DNA of 64,000 bases, taken from NCBI GenBank assembly GCA_031216445.1, contig CM062213.1, positions 6,473,501-6,537,500 of the forward strand, written 5' to 3'. Both the position numbers and the translations under genes were made by a program. The notes beneath the pieces were generated by a model, which had not been told where the DNA came from, searched no databases, and saw nothing but the letters and a program-made list of their open reading frames with translations. Below, piece after piece: positions 40,503 through 54,758 of the stretch. Numbering within the stretch: position 1 is the first letter of the stretch; each line of letters starts with the position of its first letter. The stretch comes from Lateolabrax maculatus. Taxonomy: Eukaryota > Chordata > Actinopteri > Acropomatiformes > Lateolabracidae.

Positions 40503-40920
40503 ATGTAGGGGTGTGTGACACTATTAGACCACTGTGGGTTGTGTTAACCACTCTCCCTGCAGACATGTCTGGCCTCTTCTCTAGACCTCTATTTGCTCCG
40601 TCTATCCATCCATTCATCTATCTATCCATCTTTCTCGTCAGCCATCCTTCACTCATTTCCCATCGGAAGGGAGCAGATTATTTGTCCTCTCTCTGTACGC
40701 TCTCATTGCACTCTCCCTCGTCCCCTCCTCCTCATCCATCCCTTGTTGCTCCCTCTCTCCCTCTCTGGTATCACAGCGTCCACACTTCCTTGCCTTTCTT
40801 TCTTCTTTCTTCTTTCTTCGCCAAGCTCTCCTTTTCTTTTTCTTCTCGGTATCTGTATGGCTACTTTCCCTGCTTTCTCCTTCTGCGGTCTTCCTGTATG
40901 TGTATGTGAGTGTGCATGAG

Positions 40921-40922
<2 letters not shown>

Positions 40923-40962
<40 letters not shown>
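40923..40962. repeat. (CA)n microsatellite
   Basis: Perfect CA run of about 40 bp. Confidence 0.92.
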
Positions 40963-40965
<3 letters not shown>

Positions 40966-43900
40966 GAGCGTCCGTCTCTGCTGCCCGACTGCAATTCATC
41001 ATCATTTTATCTGCCTTAATTGGATGCCATCAGGACCCCTGATACTTCCCATTTCTCCTTTAACAAACAGCTGCTCTCTCCGCACACAGAAGAATAACAC
41101 ACAGACGCACACCCTATCCCAAACTAGATTTTCTCCTCCTGCCCCCGTGTCTGCTTTTTTTCCTCTCACCGGTGAAGGAGTGAGAGAAAGACGGTGATGG
41201 AGTGGCCGAGTGGTTTATCAGACGGAAGGTAATGGTGTAAGGCCCGCGCTGATATTATCTGTCCTCTCATTCCTGCCCTCCAGGGAGAAACAAGAAAGAA
41301 GGATAAAGAGGGAGAGAGAGGAGGAAAATGGAGACACTGAAGTACAAATGGGCAAAAAGCTAAGAACGAGGGGAGATAATAATAATAAGAAAAGTCTCGA
41401 ACAGTTCAATTCTCTTCTCCCAACCTCAGCCTTCAAACGACGCCCAGCTGTGCTCCATCAGCCTCGATGACCCCAGAGTGTAGTCATTTGTGGGTGCAAG
41501 CATTGTGTGCACATGTGTTTATTTGCTCCCATGACCACTCTGGCGCTCTGAGCACAACTTCCCAGCCCACAGCTCAGCATCTTATTGGCCTTTGCACCCT
41601 AACCTCAGCCTCTGATTGGGCCACACACACCAGGAAGCTGCCTGGGGAAGGTCAGAAAACCGGAAGGAACCGATGTAGACACCAGCTTGTTGTTTTGGTT
41701 GCTGCTGACCGGAGTTAACTGCTACCATAAGGCCTGGCGGATGGCTCCGTATGTGTCAGTGGTAATGTGGGCTTGTTTGGCACTAAGAAATATGGAGAGG
41801 AGTCTTTTTTTACAAAATGATCAGCGTTTTTCTCCAATTAACTTGCTATAGGACCTTGGACAATCTGCCATTTCATCAACTTTCACAGGTTCCAAAAATG
41901 TTGAATTAAGTTTGGCGCAGTACCCAATTTCAAAAGTGAGAAAGAGAAAGTGTGTGACGAACCACATTATTCACAATACAAACCTTCTGAAAGTTCAACA
42001 CAGCAAAATTCAGAGCTTTGAGCAAAATCCTTGCCCTAAACGCACTCCTGTTAGGGGATAGTATATAAGAGTATTGAGTTATTAAGGTCACTGTAAAAGG
42101 AGTAAAGTATGGGAAACTAGAGTTTAAACATGAGCCGACGGTGAATATCCTGAATATCATGTGCATAGTTATCTTCTGTTGGATAGTGTGATGATATTGT
42201 ATGAAAGAGAGGAGAATGATTTTGGCCTCAGGAGAGAGTTTTGAGCTGATTTTCTCCCTTACACCCTCTCATCTCTTTTCCCCTCTGTTCTCTTCACTAT
42301 CACTCTCCCTCTCACTTTTTCTCCATTCATCTCACCTAAAATTGTCTACTACGCTCCAATATCCGTAGTCTATCTTGCCTGTTCTCATCTCCATGTTTTG
42401 CCGTTTCCACTGTTATCTAGTATTACCGCTCTTCCTGTTGTTTTTTCCCATCCTTCCTTCCTCTTCTCCTCTACATTTATCCTTTCCTCTGTCCTCTCTC
42501 TTCCCCTCTCCTCTCCTTTATTACTTTATAGGAATTCTCGCCATAGCTCTCGTCTCCGCCCTTGTCCTCGTCTCTCTGCGACAGGTGAGTGGGTGCATGT
42601 CGGACACAGAGTTTGACACAGTGGTAAACACTTGTGTATCTCAAACACTAAACTGTGGATTAGCACCCCTCTGTTTATCCCATTGATTAGCGAGCCCCCT
42701 TCCCCCAACAGTCTTCTGGCCGTGGCATAATAAGACTGCACGCCCAAACACACGAACACACAAACACAAGAACACACAGCTATCCTGGGATCCATAGCCT
42801 ACGGCATATTGAAGGATGCACATGTGCACACACGCACAGAGACTGATTAACCCCTCTCCCTATAGCTGTGTGCCTACAAACCGAGGCAGCAGTGTGTACG
42901 CAGCATAACAGATGAAGTTTATTTCTACTGCAGAGTCATACATGATTCATTAAGTTGGTGCTGAACACTGTCAAAGTGGGAACAAACATGGAGGGGTGCG
43001 CATGAAGGTAGAGAAATGGAGGTCTATAAACGGATAAACTAATATTTAAGACCCCCATTCTTTTGAAATACTGCTCCGGAGCTATAATAAGACTCTCATC
43101 CTAATAATTCATGACACTTAATTATGCTCATAAGCTCAAGCCTGGATGAATTATGCTTTAATGGCAAGTTCATGCAGCTGGCATCTTTTTTATCCACTGA
43201 ATCTAACCGCGGCCTCGTGCAGGGCGGTGCACGCGCTGCGTCGATATCCGAGCGCGCAGCCACGTTGGCACAGCTGAGCGCTAACAGGGGCTAAGCGCTG
43301 ACAGCCCCGGGCTAATTGCTGCTAGCACGTCTGCTTCGTGGACATCAAATGGAGAAATTCAGCTTTTGGCCGGGGCTGAGCTCTCGCCGCTGATTAGCGC
43401 CGGCCTTGCAGCTACAATAAACAGTCAATAAACAGGCATCTCTGTGGAGAGACAACCCCACTGCTAGATAATTAGACCCTGGCGTCTGCCAGCACCCGAA
43501 GGCCGCTCGTCAATACGCACAGAATCAGAAGCTGTCACGGTGGCGACCCGGCGGCTGGTGTGTGCTGTATATGCACGCCTGATCAAATCTATACGACTGC
43601 ATGCACTCGGCTATTTTGACAAGGTGTGGCGTATAGACAGGTGGTGCTTCAAGGTGCCAAAGCTTATGAGCCAGACACGACGACTTCTATACGTTTCTAC
43701 TTTATTTTAATCCGTCGAATACTTTTTCCTCCGTGCGCAACGCGTTGTGGTGACAGCCGCGACACCCTCATCTGAAACTAAATTAACAGCAGCAGCTCTC
43801 ATCTCATCTCAGCTTTGTTGCGCTGCATTATAAGTCGAGATAGAAGTCGGCAGGGACAGGCAAGCGGCAGAAGTGAGTGTGCGAGAGAAGAGGAGGACGC

Positions 43901-45084
43901 GGTGAGGAAAGTATGGCTGGAAGAAGAAAATATGACAGACGGAGGAAGGGAGGCAGGGAGAAAGATGAGCTCTACAGGCAGAGAGAGGAAGGGAGAGAGG
44001 GAGAGGTATAGAGTGGCGGTGTAAACATGATCAATCCGCTCCCAACTAGGTGCAGAGACAGACTTCCTCTTCACATTTTCAGCCTCAGTGAAGCACGACG
44101 CTAGCTACCTCTTATCTGTCACGCTACTCGGAAACCTCACAAACACACACACATATACACACAACCATGGACAGGCATGGGCCCACGTGCACAAACTCCG
44201 ATGCCTACCTGAAAATCCTCTACACACACACACAAATTCTTATTAGAAAACTTCCTCGAGAACACCTTAATCTTGCACACACACTACTCATCCCCGCAAG
44301 CCACAGATACATAAAAAAAAAAATCATAGAAGCACAGAACTACACTATACTGGCCACTGCAGCTTCAACCAATGATTTGAGATGATTGATGTCTCACATA
44401 AACTATGATAATCCGTTATGATTTCAACCAGTACACACGCATCTGGGAAAATCCCCCCTAAGTGAAGGCTTATTTTAAGTGTGTCTAAGTCTATGTGAAC
44501 TCTTGACGTCAATATCTGTTTGCTAACTATCAGTTCAATGTGGGATGATCAGCATCGGATCATTTATCTAGATTGGGACCAAGCCAGTCTCCAAGTGGTG
44601 CATGGTGATCTATCAAGGCAATGAGCGTGTTAGTGTCCAAAGTGGCCATTAGTTAAAGGAAGCCATCATTTAAACCCTGACTCAGTCAATGTCCTCACTG
44701 GGATCATGATTTAGTTACCTAGTTGCATTGATTAGATCAAGAGTTATAGTGCTAAATGACTATGCTTCCAGCCTATTCAAAATTTTGTGGTATCATTCGC
44801 GCTCCAGTCTATGCAGTATTCAGGAGTTTTGGTCTTAGTCACAACTACGCTTTACATGAACTTCTTTTATTTTGTCAGTGCCTGAGACAAAATGGCGTGC
44901 ATCATTTTCTCCTTACCCAACTGTCAGCATCTGAACCTGAATCCTCTTGGTACACAAAACAGCAACAAAATAATCTCTGGAAACAACACAAATCACATGC
45001 TGTGTGGCTTTCCACACTCTAATAAAATCCACTCATCACACCAGATTACCCAAATTTCCTACGGTCTATCACCTTCCTACTCAC

Positions 45085-45285
45085 CGCTGTTTTCTGGCAC
45101 TGGATGGAGGTGCTGTTGAAGCGAAGGGCGGGCACACTGTGGGTCTCCCCCTGGATGTGGAAGACGCACTCGTAGTTCCTCTGTCCTGACTGGGGCTGGG
45201 GCAGGTTCTTGGCAGCTAAGGTGATCGGCTTGGTCACCCCGACAGGGATGTAGATCTGGGTTGAGGGAAGGATCTGGGGGCAGTC
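45085..45285 (-). CDS. plxna1: plxna1 exon: stalk segment after PSI-2
   Basis: Exactly 67 codons in phase 0. It begins DCPQILPSTQIYIPVGVTKP and later carries YECVFHIQGE and ALRFNSTSIQCQKTA. This is the plexin-A stalk segment linking PSI-2 to the next cysteine-rich module; it folds as an IPT/TIG-like beta sandwich in plexins. It has one NST glycosylation sequon and cysteines in DCPQ, YECV and IQCQ. The acceptor is CTCTGCAG and the donor GCG|GTGAGT. It sits alone between introns of 17.1 kb and 12.9 kb, the longest in the window. Confidence 0.95.
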
Positions 45286-47283
45286 CTGCAGAGACAAAAA
45301 GACAAATACTTAATTTTTCGGAATAAAGAGAGTGAGGTTGTTCAAAGAAATCAGAAGAGGAAGCAAACAAGGCACAAATAGCACTAAGATAAGAAAGGAG
45401 TGATGAAATAAAACACTTGTTTGTTGGATAGGAGTAAAAAAAAGTGAGAAAGCAGTGGGTAACATATTTGACTCCATGCCAGACTCGCTACAACGCACAC
45501 AGCCTAAAGAGCTGTGCTGTGATGCACTGTTCACATGTGTTACAGGCTTGTGCAACACTCCCACTGGCCTTGCACTATATATAAATGCTGCACGACAACA
45601 CTTGAGCGAGAGAACTTTTCATACAAAGTTCACAGAAGATTATCTGCACAATAAAACTATTCACATCACAATAGTGCTGCATTGTTATGGCAAGAAGATA
45701 GACTACGGTTTATTATGTCCATGTGTGGAATGGAGTAATGAGCTCATGAATTTTGTGTTTGCCTTTTCGTGTGTGCACATCAGCCACTGACATTGGCCAG
45801 AGCTGACAGTGCCTTGTTTAGATAATCTGAAAGCAGCTCATCCGCTGGCTCACACCACTGGAGTACACACCCCTTCATAGATGTATATGGACTAATGTCC
45901 AGATTAATGTGTGTCCATGCTTGCATGTGCTCACGTTACTGAGGCAGAATAAGACAGGACAGTCCACTCAGTATGTAATGTTTCCTAGATATGCATGTGT
46001 GCATGCGCTGGAAGGAATGAAGTCATTATAGTGTTCATGCCATGATTTGGCAGCGATGCAGATCTCGTCAACACTGAGAATGAGAGAGAAAGAAAGAAAG
46101 CGAGCGGGAGGGTGGGCGACGGATCTTACACAACATGAGCTAAAGCTTATCCACCCTGGATAAGCTAACCCACCCTTTACCGTATTTTATGGAGCAAAAG
46201 GGATAACAAATCAGATCATTAATGACAAATTGCAGTTTACAACCAAGAGACACGGTTGAGTGACTCACATAAGAGACATGGGGCAAGCATAGAATGCCAA
46301 CTTTTTTCATGTAAGGAAAAAGGGCCTTGAAACTATGGACTTAAGTCAACTGTTCAGATCAATCATTCACCTAAAAAAAACACGCAATACATATTTATGT
46401 TGGGTTTAAACAATTACCTGTTTATAAAACCTTCCTTTTTCCCCAAAATGTTACACGCTATGTCACAAGAGTGCAGAAGAGCCTGAAGTTGATGGTGTTG
46501 TCACAGCCAGTTGCAGGACAGGACAACGTGTTGACAAGTCAGAAACGCTTACGATAGGAAAACATCGACCAGGTCCTTGTAAAATATTCACTGCACACAA
46601 GGCACCACACACTCTCTACTTCACTTCTTGTTGTAGCTTTTCCTTTAAGCAGATAGCTGGCTCCCTGTCAGTGAATTGTTATTTCCCCTCCTCTCCTCTG
46701 AGTTGTTGTACATTAGAAACTACAGCATGTCCCCAGGGCCCGAACACAATGCCGGAGTTTGTTCATTAGGCTTCTTAGCCTTGGCCTTGTGTGTCTGATC
46801 ACACACAAACACATGCACAACACATAATGAGAGAGGGGAATACTATAGGAGGAAGAAGCAGGCTACACAAGACCTGATGTATAATCAACTAGGAGGAAGA
46901 TGGGTGGGCGGGTGGGGGGGGGGTAAAATGGATGGGTCTGTAGGAGGGAGTGAGGCAGGGAATGGTGGAGGGAGGAAGAGGGACAGGATGAAGAAGAGAA
47001 GGAGGGAGAAATGAAGGATGGTTGGGTAGAGAAGGAGGAAATGAAGGGAGTGGAGAGCGAGGATGGAAGTGAAAAGGATGTGAGAGAAAGTGAAGGAGGG
47101 AGGGAGGGAGAAGCAGAGGAGGCTTTCTCTGCAAGGAAAGGAGGAAAGAGAAATGCAAAGACTGAAAAAGAGGAAGGGTCAAAAGGAAAGACGAGAGACA
47201 GAGAAAAAGTATGAGAAGACATTTTGGATTTAAAATAAAATGCCTGGATCCCTCTGCACCTTTTCTGTCTCTTTATCCACCCC

Positions 47284-47319
47284 CTCCATCCATCCATCCA
47301 TCCATCCATCCATCCATCC
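47284..47319. repeat. (ATCC)n tetranucleotide array
   Basis: About nine ATCC units, TGGA repeats on the other strand. Confidence 0.93.
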
Positions 47320-50020
47320 TACAGTCAAAGCTTCATCCACACCATGTACCCAAGACCCCCGACAACATCCTACGTAATTAACTGCCTGGAGCCTCAGACA
47401 ATGCCTGAAAATTGATGGAGGGGGCAGACAGAGAAGACAGTGGAGATTGATTTGCACTTGTGGCTTTTGAAGTCCCGTTTCAGTAAAAAAGGATTATCAT
47501 GTCAAAAGCAGTGGGCTTGCATAGACCTAGATGCCATGAGAGTCAAAAAAAGAAGACTTTGAGCATCCTGCTTGTAGGGGCCAGTGTGTCAGAATCAAGA
47601 CTAACCTCTAACACGAGCTGCAGCTAACTGATATTTTATTAATCCATCTATCTATCTACTTGGTGCGAGCTCAGCTGTCTGCTTGCGGTTTTCTCTGGCA
47701 GTCATCTTTCCTTATTGTGTCCATTTCCTTCCTTCAACCTATGTTTTCTTATCCCAGAAAAAAATGTAGTAATAATGGGTTAAATATAGCTGTCTTAAGT
47801 GCAATATATAGGTATAAGTTGGATATTCAAGCATTATATTACAGTTACCATACCAGGAAATAGAAAACAGGTTTTCTAGGAAATATGTAAGAAAATATAT
47901 ATATATAAAAAAAAAGTCAGGTGGCCTGCCACTATAAAAAATTAATTCGAACTTAAGCACTTCACATCAAAGACTTTAAAGTCGGACTATAGAGGTAATA
48001 CAAGCCAAGCAAGTGAACCAGTGCTGCGATAGTTCATGGATGGCATGTTGCAAGAGTTCTGAAATCATACTGCACGAAGCCCCTGGTTTCTCAAATACAA
48101 CGTCACATGTGTCCCAGACAGAATGGAGAGGGGCTCCGGGAAAGGGATGGCGGTAGGAGGGAGGGAAAATAGGATATTGAGGGAAATTGAGAAGAATAAA
48201 GGGAAAAGTGCTCTGCACAGAGAAACTATTTCATCAGTATTTGTGACAGGTGCCAAAACAGTTCAAAGCCGGCATTATGGCTACAAAGTGCAGAGTACAT
48301 TGAAACAATATTTCACCAGGGGGATTCGTTTGAAGCTGGAGAGATCTTTTTTCTCTCCCCCCCCCACCCTTTTTGCTGACTTCTCGGCTTTCATTTCATC
48401 TGTGAAGACGGATGCTGTGGTTTTCTTGGCCAGATGTGACACTCCATCCGGCTAATGTTAGGAGGACCAACAGGGGAGGAAGAGAGAGGGGTGTGTGTAG
48501 TTAAGGAAAAGGTGTCTTTTTTTTTTTTTAATGTGTGTGTATGTGTCTGTGAACGTACTATATTAGCAGGACAGGGTGTGTGCCGTGAATGCCTCAAGGA
48601 GGGGAGCTGATACTGTTAAATGTCTGGCAGCAATTCACCAGACGACCGAATGGTGATTTCAGCTTTTCTTTACACACAAATGCAACAGCAGCACGCTTCA
48701 TCATAAGGTTCACTTTATCTTACTCTACTGTAACAGGTAAGAGCCACTTAAAGTCAAGTTACATGTGTGTGAAGTGGAGATGATGCATGAAGGAATGCAC
48801 GCCACAGATGGTTTTCGCCACACCAGAACACGGCACATAAACATCTGCTCTATTTTGAGATTTTGATCACTGTCTTTGCATTCTAACATCTTCAAAAACA
48901 TTTTTAACACCAACAGATGTGGATACTGTAGAAGGTAACTGCCGTCGCCAAATTTAAAAATGTTCCACACAGCTGATGACGATTTGGGTAAACAAACATC
49001 CACCATTAACTGTGAAATAAGCTCTCGCACCCTGATTGGATTGGGATGTAAAAGTGTGTATTTCTACCTGTGTTTCTGAGTAAGTGAATGAGTGCATATG
49101 TTACAAAATGTTTGTTTATGATGGCGGACGTCCAACTTCTGTTCAAAGCCAAGTAGCCAGAGGGCTTTCCTTACCTCTCTGTGTTTGTTTTTCCTCAGCA
49201 GCCGCTGTTAACTTTACTGCCTAAGGCTAGCGCAGCAGTTCCATTTGTTAACAGTAAAGGCATATATAATTATGTAGATTATTAAAATGTATTGTATATA
49301 TTGCCCCACTGAAAATCCATACAAAATAAGAGGAAATAGCTTTACTTTGATTGTACTTGCAGTTGATACATACCTCAATTTGTTCTACAGACAAAAATAA
49401 GCAAAAACCATCATTCCTAACAATAGTATTCTTGCATTCATTCAGTGCTTGACCTATATTTTTGGACACCTTACAGTCGACACCCAGATGCCAGTTTTGA
49501 CTGAACGTCGCCATGAGCTTTCTCAAAGGAGAGCAGCTGTCGTTCTAGGTCAAGCCCGTTCTATATAATATTCCTTCCTTCATTTTCAATGCACTCTGAT
49601 GTGTACCACACCGCCTGGTTCCACACCAAATGGAAAAAAGTATAAGAAAAAAAATTAATAAAACAAGTGTTCAGCGGGCAGATGAGATAATCTCTGCTCG
49701 CAAGTGAGCAAAACACCTTTTAACATCCGCCAAGAGCAGATAATGAGACAGTCGGCAGGCAAGTGTGCATGTGTGTGTGCATGCAGATATGTAGAAGGTG
49801 AGAGATTCAAATCAAGGCATACTGTAGATTGGGTGGGGTTGAGGGAGAGCGAAGGGTTGGAGGATGAAAACGAAAGCAAGAGCGGGATGCTATATAAATA
49901 AATAAATAAATGTATTAAAAAGCCAAAAGAGTTCTGAAGGCTTTGGCGTAGCCTGACAAGATATAAATTAATAAAGCTCCAAAAACACTGCGCATATGTA
50001 ATGAGGCGGGTGTCTGGTCG

Positions 50021-50042
50021 TTTTTTTTTTTTTTTTTTTTTT
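50021..50042. repeat. Poly-T run
   Basis: 22 consecutive T, followed by a C-rich stretch. Confidence 0.9.
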
Positions 50043-50256
50043 GAAGCCCCCCCATCTCCCTCAAACCCCCCCCACCCAACAAGTCCATCCATAATTAATT
50101 AGCTGCCTCTGTGATGTGGGGACTATAGATCAGGGAGGGGAAAAAATAACACGCTAAATAATGAAGTAAAGCGATATGGGGAGCCCGGGGGAGAGATGAG
50201 ATGGCATGGATGGCCACAGAGGAGCGAGGGGGGCACACTGGTACAAATAAGAGGGA

Positions 50257-50258
<2 letters not shown>

Positions 50259-50298
<40 letters not shown>
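50259..50298. repeat. (GT)n microsatellite
   Basis: Perfect GT run of 40 bp. Confidence 0.93.
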
Positions 50299-50299
<1 letters not shown>

Positions 50300-51847
50300 A
50301 GGGGCTTGACAAAGGGGTATATGAAGAATGTCGAATGCGCCCCCACCGCCTGTCGACATGCCCCCTGCCAGGCTTCGACTCACGTAGGAAACCAAAGAGC
50401 TGTCTGTAACCTTGAACCAGGGTCTTATGTACGCCTTGCTACAATCCACTATACATTAATATTATATTATAATAGATGGCACTGGGTGGATCCTTTTATC
50501 CAAAGTATCGTACATGACTTGGCGTGTGATACGTTTTGGCTGTGTGAAACTCCAGTGGGAATGAAGCCTCTGCACCTGTTTTTTGCAGCAGTATTGTGCT
50601 GCTTTCTGTAAGCGTTGGGCAGTTGGCACCCCCCCAAAAAAACACATACAAACACGCAAGCCATAAAGGAAATACGTTTTTCTCTTAAGGAAAGGAAGAG
50701 TAAATATATACAAACTATAGAGAAGAGGAAGGCAGGAAGAAAAACTAAAGCTTAAGTGTGGTGAGATGGTAGCCAATTGGTGAAATCAAGTGAAAAAGTT
50801 GAAATTCTACTAAATATGAACAAAACAAAATGTTCCCACACATAAGTGGTTTGGTGTTATTTGGGTTGTTTATGGTTTGCCACAAAATAGACTCCACTGT
50901 GAAATGCTTTTAAAGTGCAAATGTTTTTATGGTAAACAGTTTTACAGTTCAAGACCATGAATTCCTGGTCGTATTTCAGCCAACAGTTGTTCAGTTAATT
51001 ATTTTCAATAATTAACTGTTCTTTTTAACTGAAAAGCTATTTCAACAAGGCAAATAACTGGTCAATTCTTAGATGAGAAGAATTCATACATTGTGATAAA
51101 TGTCATTAGTACATGATTTATTTTTTCACATTTTTAGACATATTGTTAATGGAAGTCTGTTTCCAAATTATGCCTTAATTAATATAAGCCATGTAATATC
51201 ATGTCATACATCACAATGTCAAAGCTAGAACCATATATTCCCTATTTCCCTCATCTTCTGTGTACCAGCTGGCCAGCAGCCATGTGTTTGTGTCAGTGTG
51301 TGTTTGTGAGTGTGTACTTATTTGGGACTCACACCAGCCACAGGGATGAGGGGAGCGAGACAAAAAAGCCTACCCATTAAATCACTGGTAATGGAGATTA
51401 GAAGGAGTGTGTGTGGGCGTGTGTCTTTGTAAAATATAGGTTAAAATCTACAAGATATTGAACACACATCTCTATATGTAATAAACACTATCCAAGTGTG
51501 CAACTATTATCAAAAGTGAATACATGAGCTGCAGGGTGTGGTACATACATGGAAGTTGGTACGTGTGTGTGTGTGTGTGAGTGCGCACGTGAAGTTGAGG
51601 CAGGCTCATTAGCAGGAAGAAACCAGAAAGATGTTCTGTGGCCAACCAGACACTTAATGTTGGGGAGGGAGAGAGAGGGAGAGAGTGGAACAACTTAATA
51701 AGGCACCGACATGTAGAACAGTGCGAGAGCGAGGGAAGCGAAAGAAGAAAAGGGACTTTGAACCTTGAAAGGGACTGTGAGATTGTCCACCCACGTCCTA
51801 CGTTTCCTTGCAGAGTAGTGATGCAGGGAAGAAGCGATGGAGGGAGG

Positions 51848-51851
<4 letters not shown>

Positions 51852-51888
<37 letters not shown>
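51852..51888. repeat. (GA)n microsatellite
   Basis: GA run preceded by GGAG units. Confidence 0.92.
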
Positions 51889-51889
<1 letters not shown>

Positions 51890-54747
51890 TGAGGAGTAAA
51901 TGGGAAAAGAGAGTGAGTGCAATGAAGAATGAGAAGGCACAGAAAGGAGAGTTTGAATTAAAGCGAGATGCAGGGGAACATGTGACACGCATGTTATTCA
52001 GTGTGGATTATCAAAGTCTCACAGAGCGATACTGCCTCTATCTACATATATGTTCCTCCTATGCATGCGCACGTGCACTCTCACGCTCACTGTGCTTTGA
52101 TGTACCACCCAGGCACACGTACATGTATGTTGATTTCATTTCCTAATCCCTCATCCTTGACTTACAAGCAAGATGCCAAACCTACAGTTTATCCCCTCGC
52201 CATAGACTGCACAGTATGCTATTAAACAATAAAAAAAGCAGGAACGAGTGAATATCTTTTCAGTGAAGGTCTTTTTTTTTCTCCTTATGGATTTTTATAG
52301 AGTAGAAGGGAGGGGGAACTCCTGGCACCCCGTTATCATTCTAACCCAGATATGTCAACAGCGTTCAAACCTTGTGCTTTTCAGCTTTTCAAAGACAAAC
52401 CTTGATTTCAGAGGTAGATATGCTCTCCTGTCTGCTGGCTCTTCTCTGCACACAGCGTTTCAGTGCTAAGATACACAATTGTGAATCTTATTATCAAAAA
52501 TAAGTGGACGTTCAGACCAAAATGATCTAAACTTACATTTCAGTATGCCGTTTTGCTTGACAATTAACTCTCTGAATCTGTGTGTACACAATTTGCCTGT
52601 TTATCTGTGCCCCAGTGTTAAAAGATTCAATCAAGAATCCAGAGTGGAAAGGTTTGCTGATCTAGATTAAAGCCCAGAAACCCACTGATTTGTGCCACTA
52701 AGCAAACAACAGAGAAGCACAGGAGCTTCAGTTTCTCCAGTTTACAAACAATGACCTGTGCAACAGTCTTTCCCACTGTGCGGAGAACACAATACTTCAT
52801 TCACAGTCAAGCGTCTGAAAATATGTTTAGTCTTTTTAAGACTCTGCCTGTAACTAAATAACCTACTTCTGGCAAGATGTGCCTAAACAAAAGCTATGAT
52901 ACATAAATTGGCAGCCCATTTTCATCTTCTACTCAGGTCAATACCACCAACTGTAAGGAAATGATCAATACTTCTGGAAAAAAAAAGCATGTGCGTCACA
53001 ATGAAACTAAAAACAGAATGTATCATACGAGCAACCCCCCGCACGCAGTTTGGCAGAGAAAAGGCAAGTGAACGACCTACTCAGTGTGTCGTCTATAGAA
53101 GTGCCTCCAACCACTAGGAGGCAAATGGGCTCAACAGAAGGTGCAGGAGAAATAAAATTAATAAATTACTTCTATGAGGTGCTTTGCATTTTAAAATAAT
53201 GTTACGCCTTTATGTAGTGAGAAAAAATAAACCCATTTTATGGTCTTTAAGGTATTAAATTCAGACTATAAAACTGATATCCAGCGCTCCACCAGCTCCA
53301 GTGTCCATCTCCATGTCTCCAAAGCTTGTATGTAGTAGGTCACTGACCATCTTGGGGTTTGATGGGAGTGAAATAGTGTCAGTTAAAAGGAAGTTGGTAT
53401 ATAAATCAGTGCAGGCCACTTTACTAAAACAGCATGGTGAAAAGTCCGACATGACAGAGACAGTTAGCCCGTCTTGTGAGATTGGACAACGCAGCACGCT
53501 ACAGGCTTTTTTCCCCTCCCTCTCTTTCTCGATGCCTCTCCATCCCAGCAGGCGGTCGCTGTTTCTCAATCACACACTCTCCTTCTGTGCTCTGCCTGCA
53601 CTTTTGAGTTTGTTTTTCCTTCAGCTCACTTTGCAGTGTTATTCATCTGTCTCCAGCCGCCATCATCTACTTCTCTCAGTGACTCTGCATTTATCTCTTC
53701 CTCTCTCTGACACACACACGAGGGTTGATGGTGAAAATGCAATATTCATCTGTGTTCACCATTAGGTGGGCTGACTGTGAGGGCTCCAGAAATGAAGATT
53801 TAATACTGCCTGAATAATTAAACCACCGGGACCAGTGACTGACACAGACACACACTTGCACAGACACAAACACTAAAACACACTTGTGCCTGGCCTGCAA
53901 ACCCCTGTGCATCTATCATGCCATCATATTCCTGTGTGTGTGTGTACGTGTCTGTGTACTTCTGTGCACGTGTGAATCTTTACTTCACATTAGCTCTTCA
54001 TTAAGCTCTCGCTGATTCATCGTGTATTCATCGCTGCAGCCAGCATGTTGGCATAGCTGGGGTGATACTCGCTGCATCAGTGGGTCTTGCCGGGTGGTGT
54101 AGGATTACATCAAGGAGAAAATAACCTAGCGGCGATGTTGCGCCTAACACTTGGGTTTGCCAGTGCTGAGCTCAAGTGACTGCTTCACATTTTCTCAATG
54201 TCATATAAGGATTAACACTATTCATCTAATTAGTCCAAGAAAGTGCCCTTCAAATCTGCATTAACTTAACACTAAAAGCAAGCTGCATTTGCTAAACTCC
54301 ATCCTATTCCATAAATATAACTCTGCCGTCCTTGTGTACTTGTCTACTAAGCATACTTCTTAGGGTATGACAGGCTGGTCCCTCCACAGTGTCTCCCAGC
54401 CAGGGCGACCCAACCCTCCCTGCCTTCTGTTGGTAAGGGATTGATGCACGAAGCAAGGATGCTTCAAGAGTAAGTGAGTGAATTTTAGGGAGAGTTTCTG
54501 AACAAAACAGAAGGAAGATCTGGAGGAGAGGAAAAAATTAAGATGAGCTTCGCGACGGTGAGGCTAAAAATAGCTAGTGAGAGAAGGAGAGATGAAACAT
54601 CTGCATGGGTATGTGACAGACTGTGTGTGTTGGCCTGTGAACACATCTGTGTGTGAGAGCACACAATGACGGGATCAAGGGACAAGTTTAAATCTCTCCT
54701 GCCTTTTTCTTTCCCCGATACAAACCGTACGATCGCGTGGGAAGTAA

Positions 54748-54758
54748 ACGCGCGTGCG

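Noticed and set aside
41195..41260. GAGTGGCCGAGTGGTTTA, identical to the D-arm/box A of tRNA-Ser
   Set aside because: No box B (GGTTCGAATCC-like) or acceptor stem follows at the right distance, so neither a tRNA nor a clear tRNA-derived SINE is supported.
46863..47309. 148-codon minus-strand frame
   Set aside because: S/P/F-rich translation of a polypurine tract and the TGGA array.
47284..47319. Regular short repeats that could suggest a CRISPR-like array
   Set aside because: A simple ATCC tandem array with no spacers, in a vertebrate intron.
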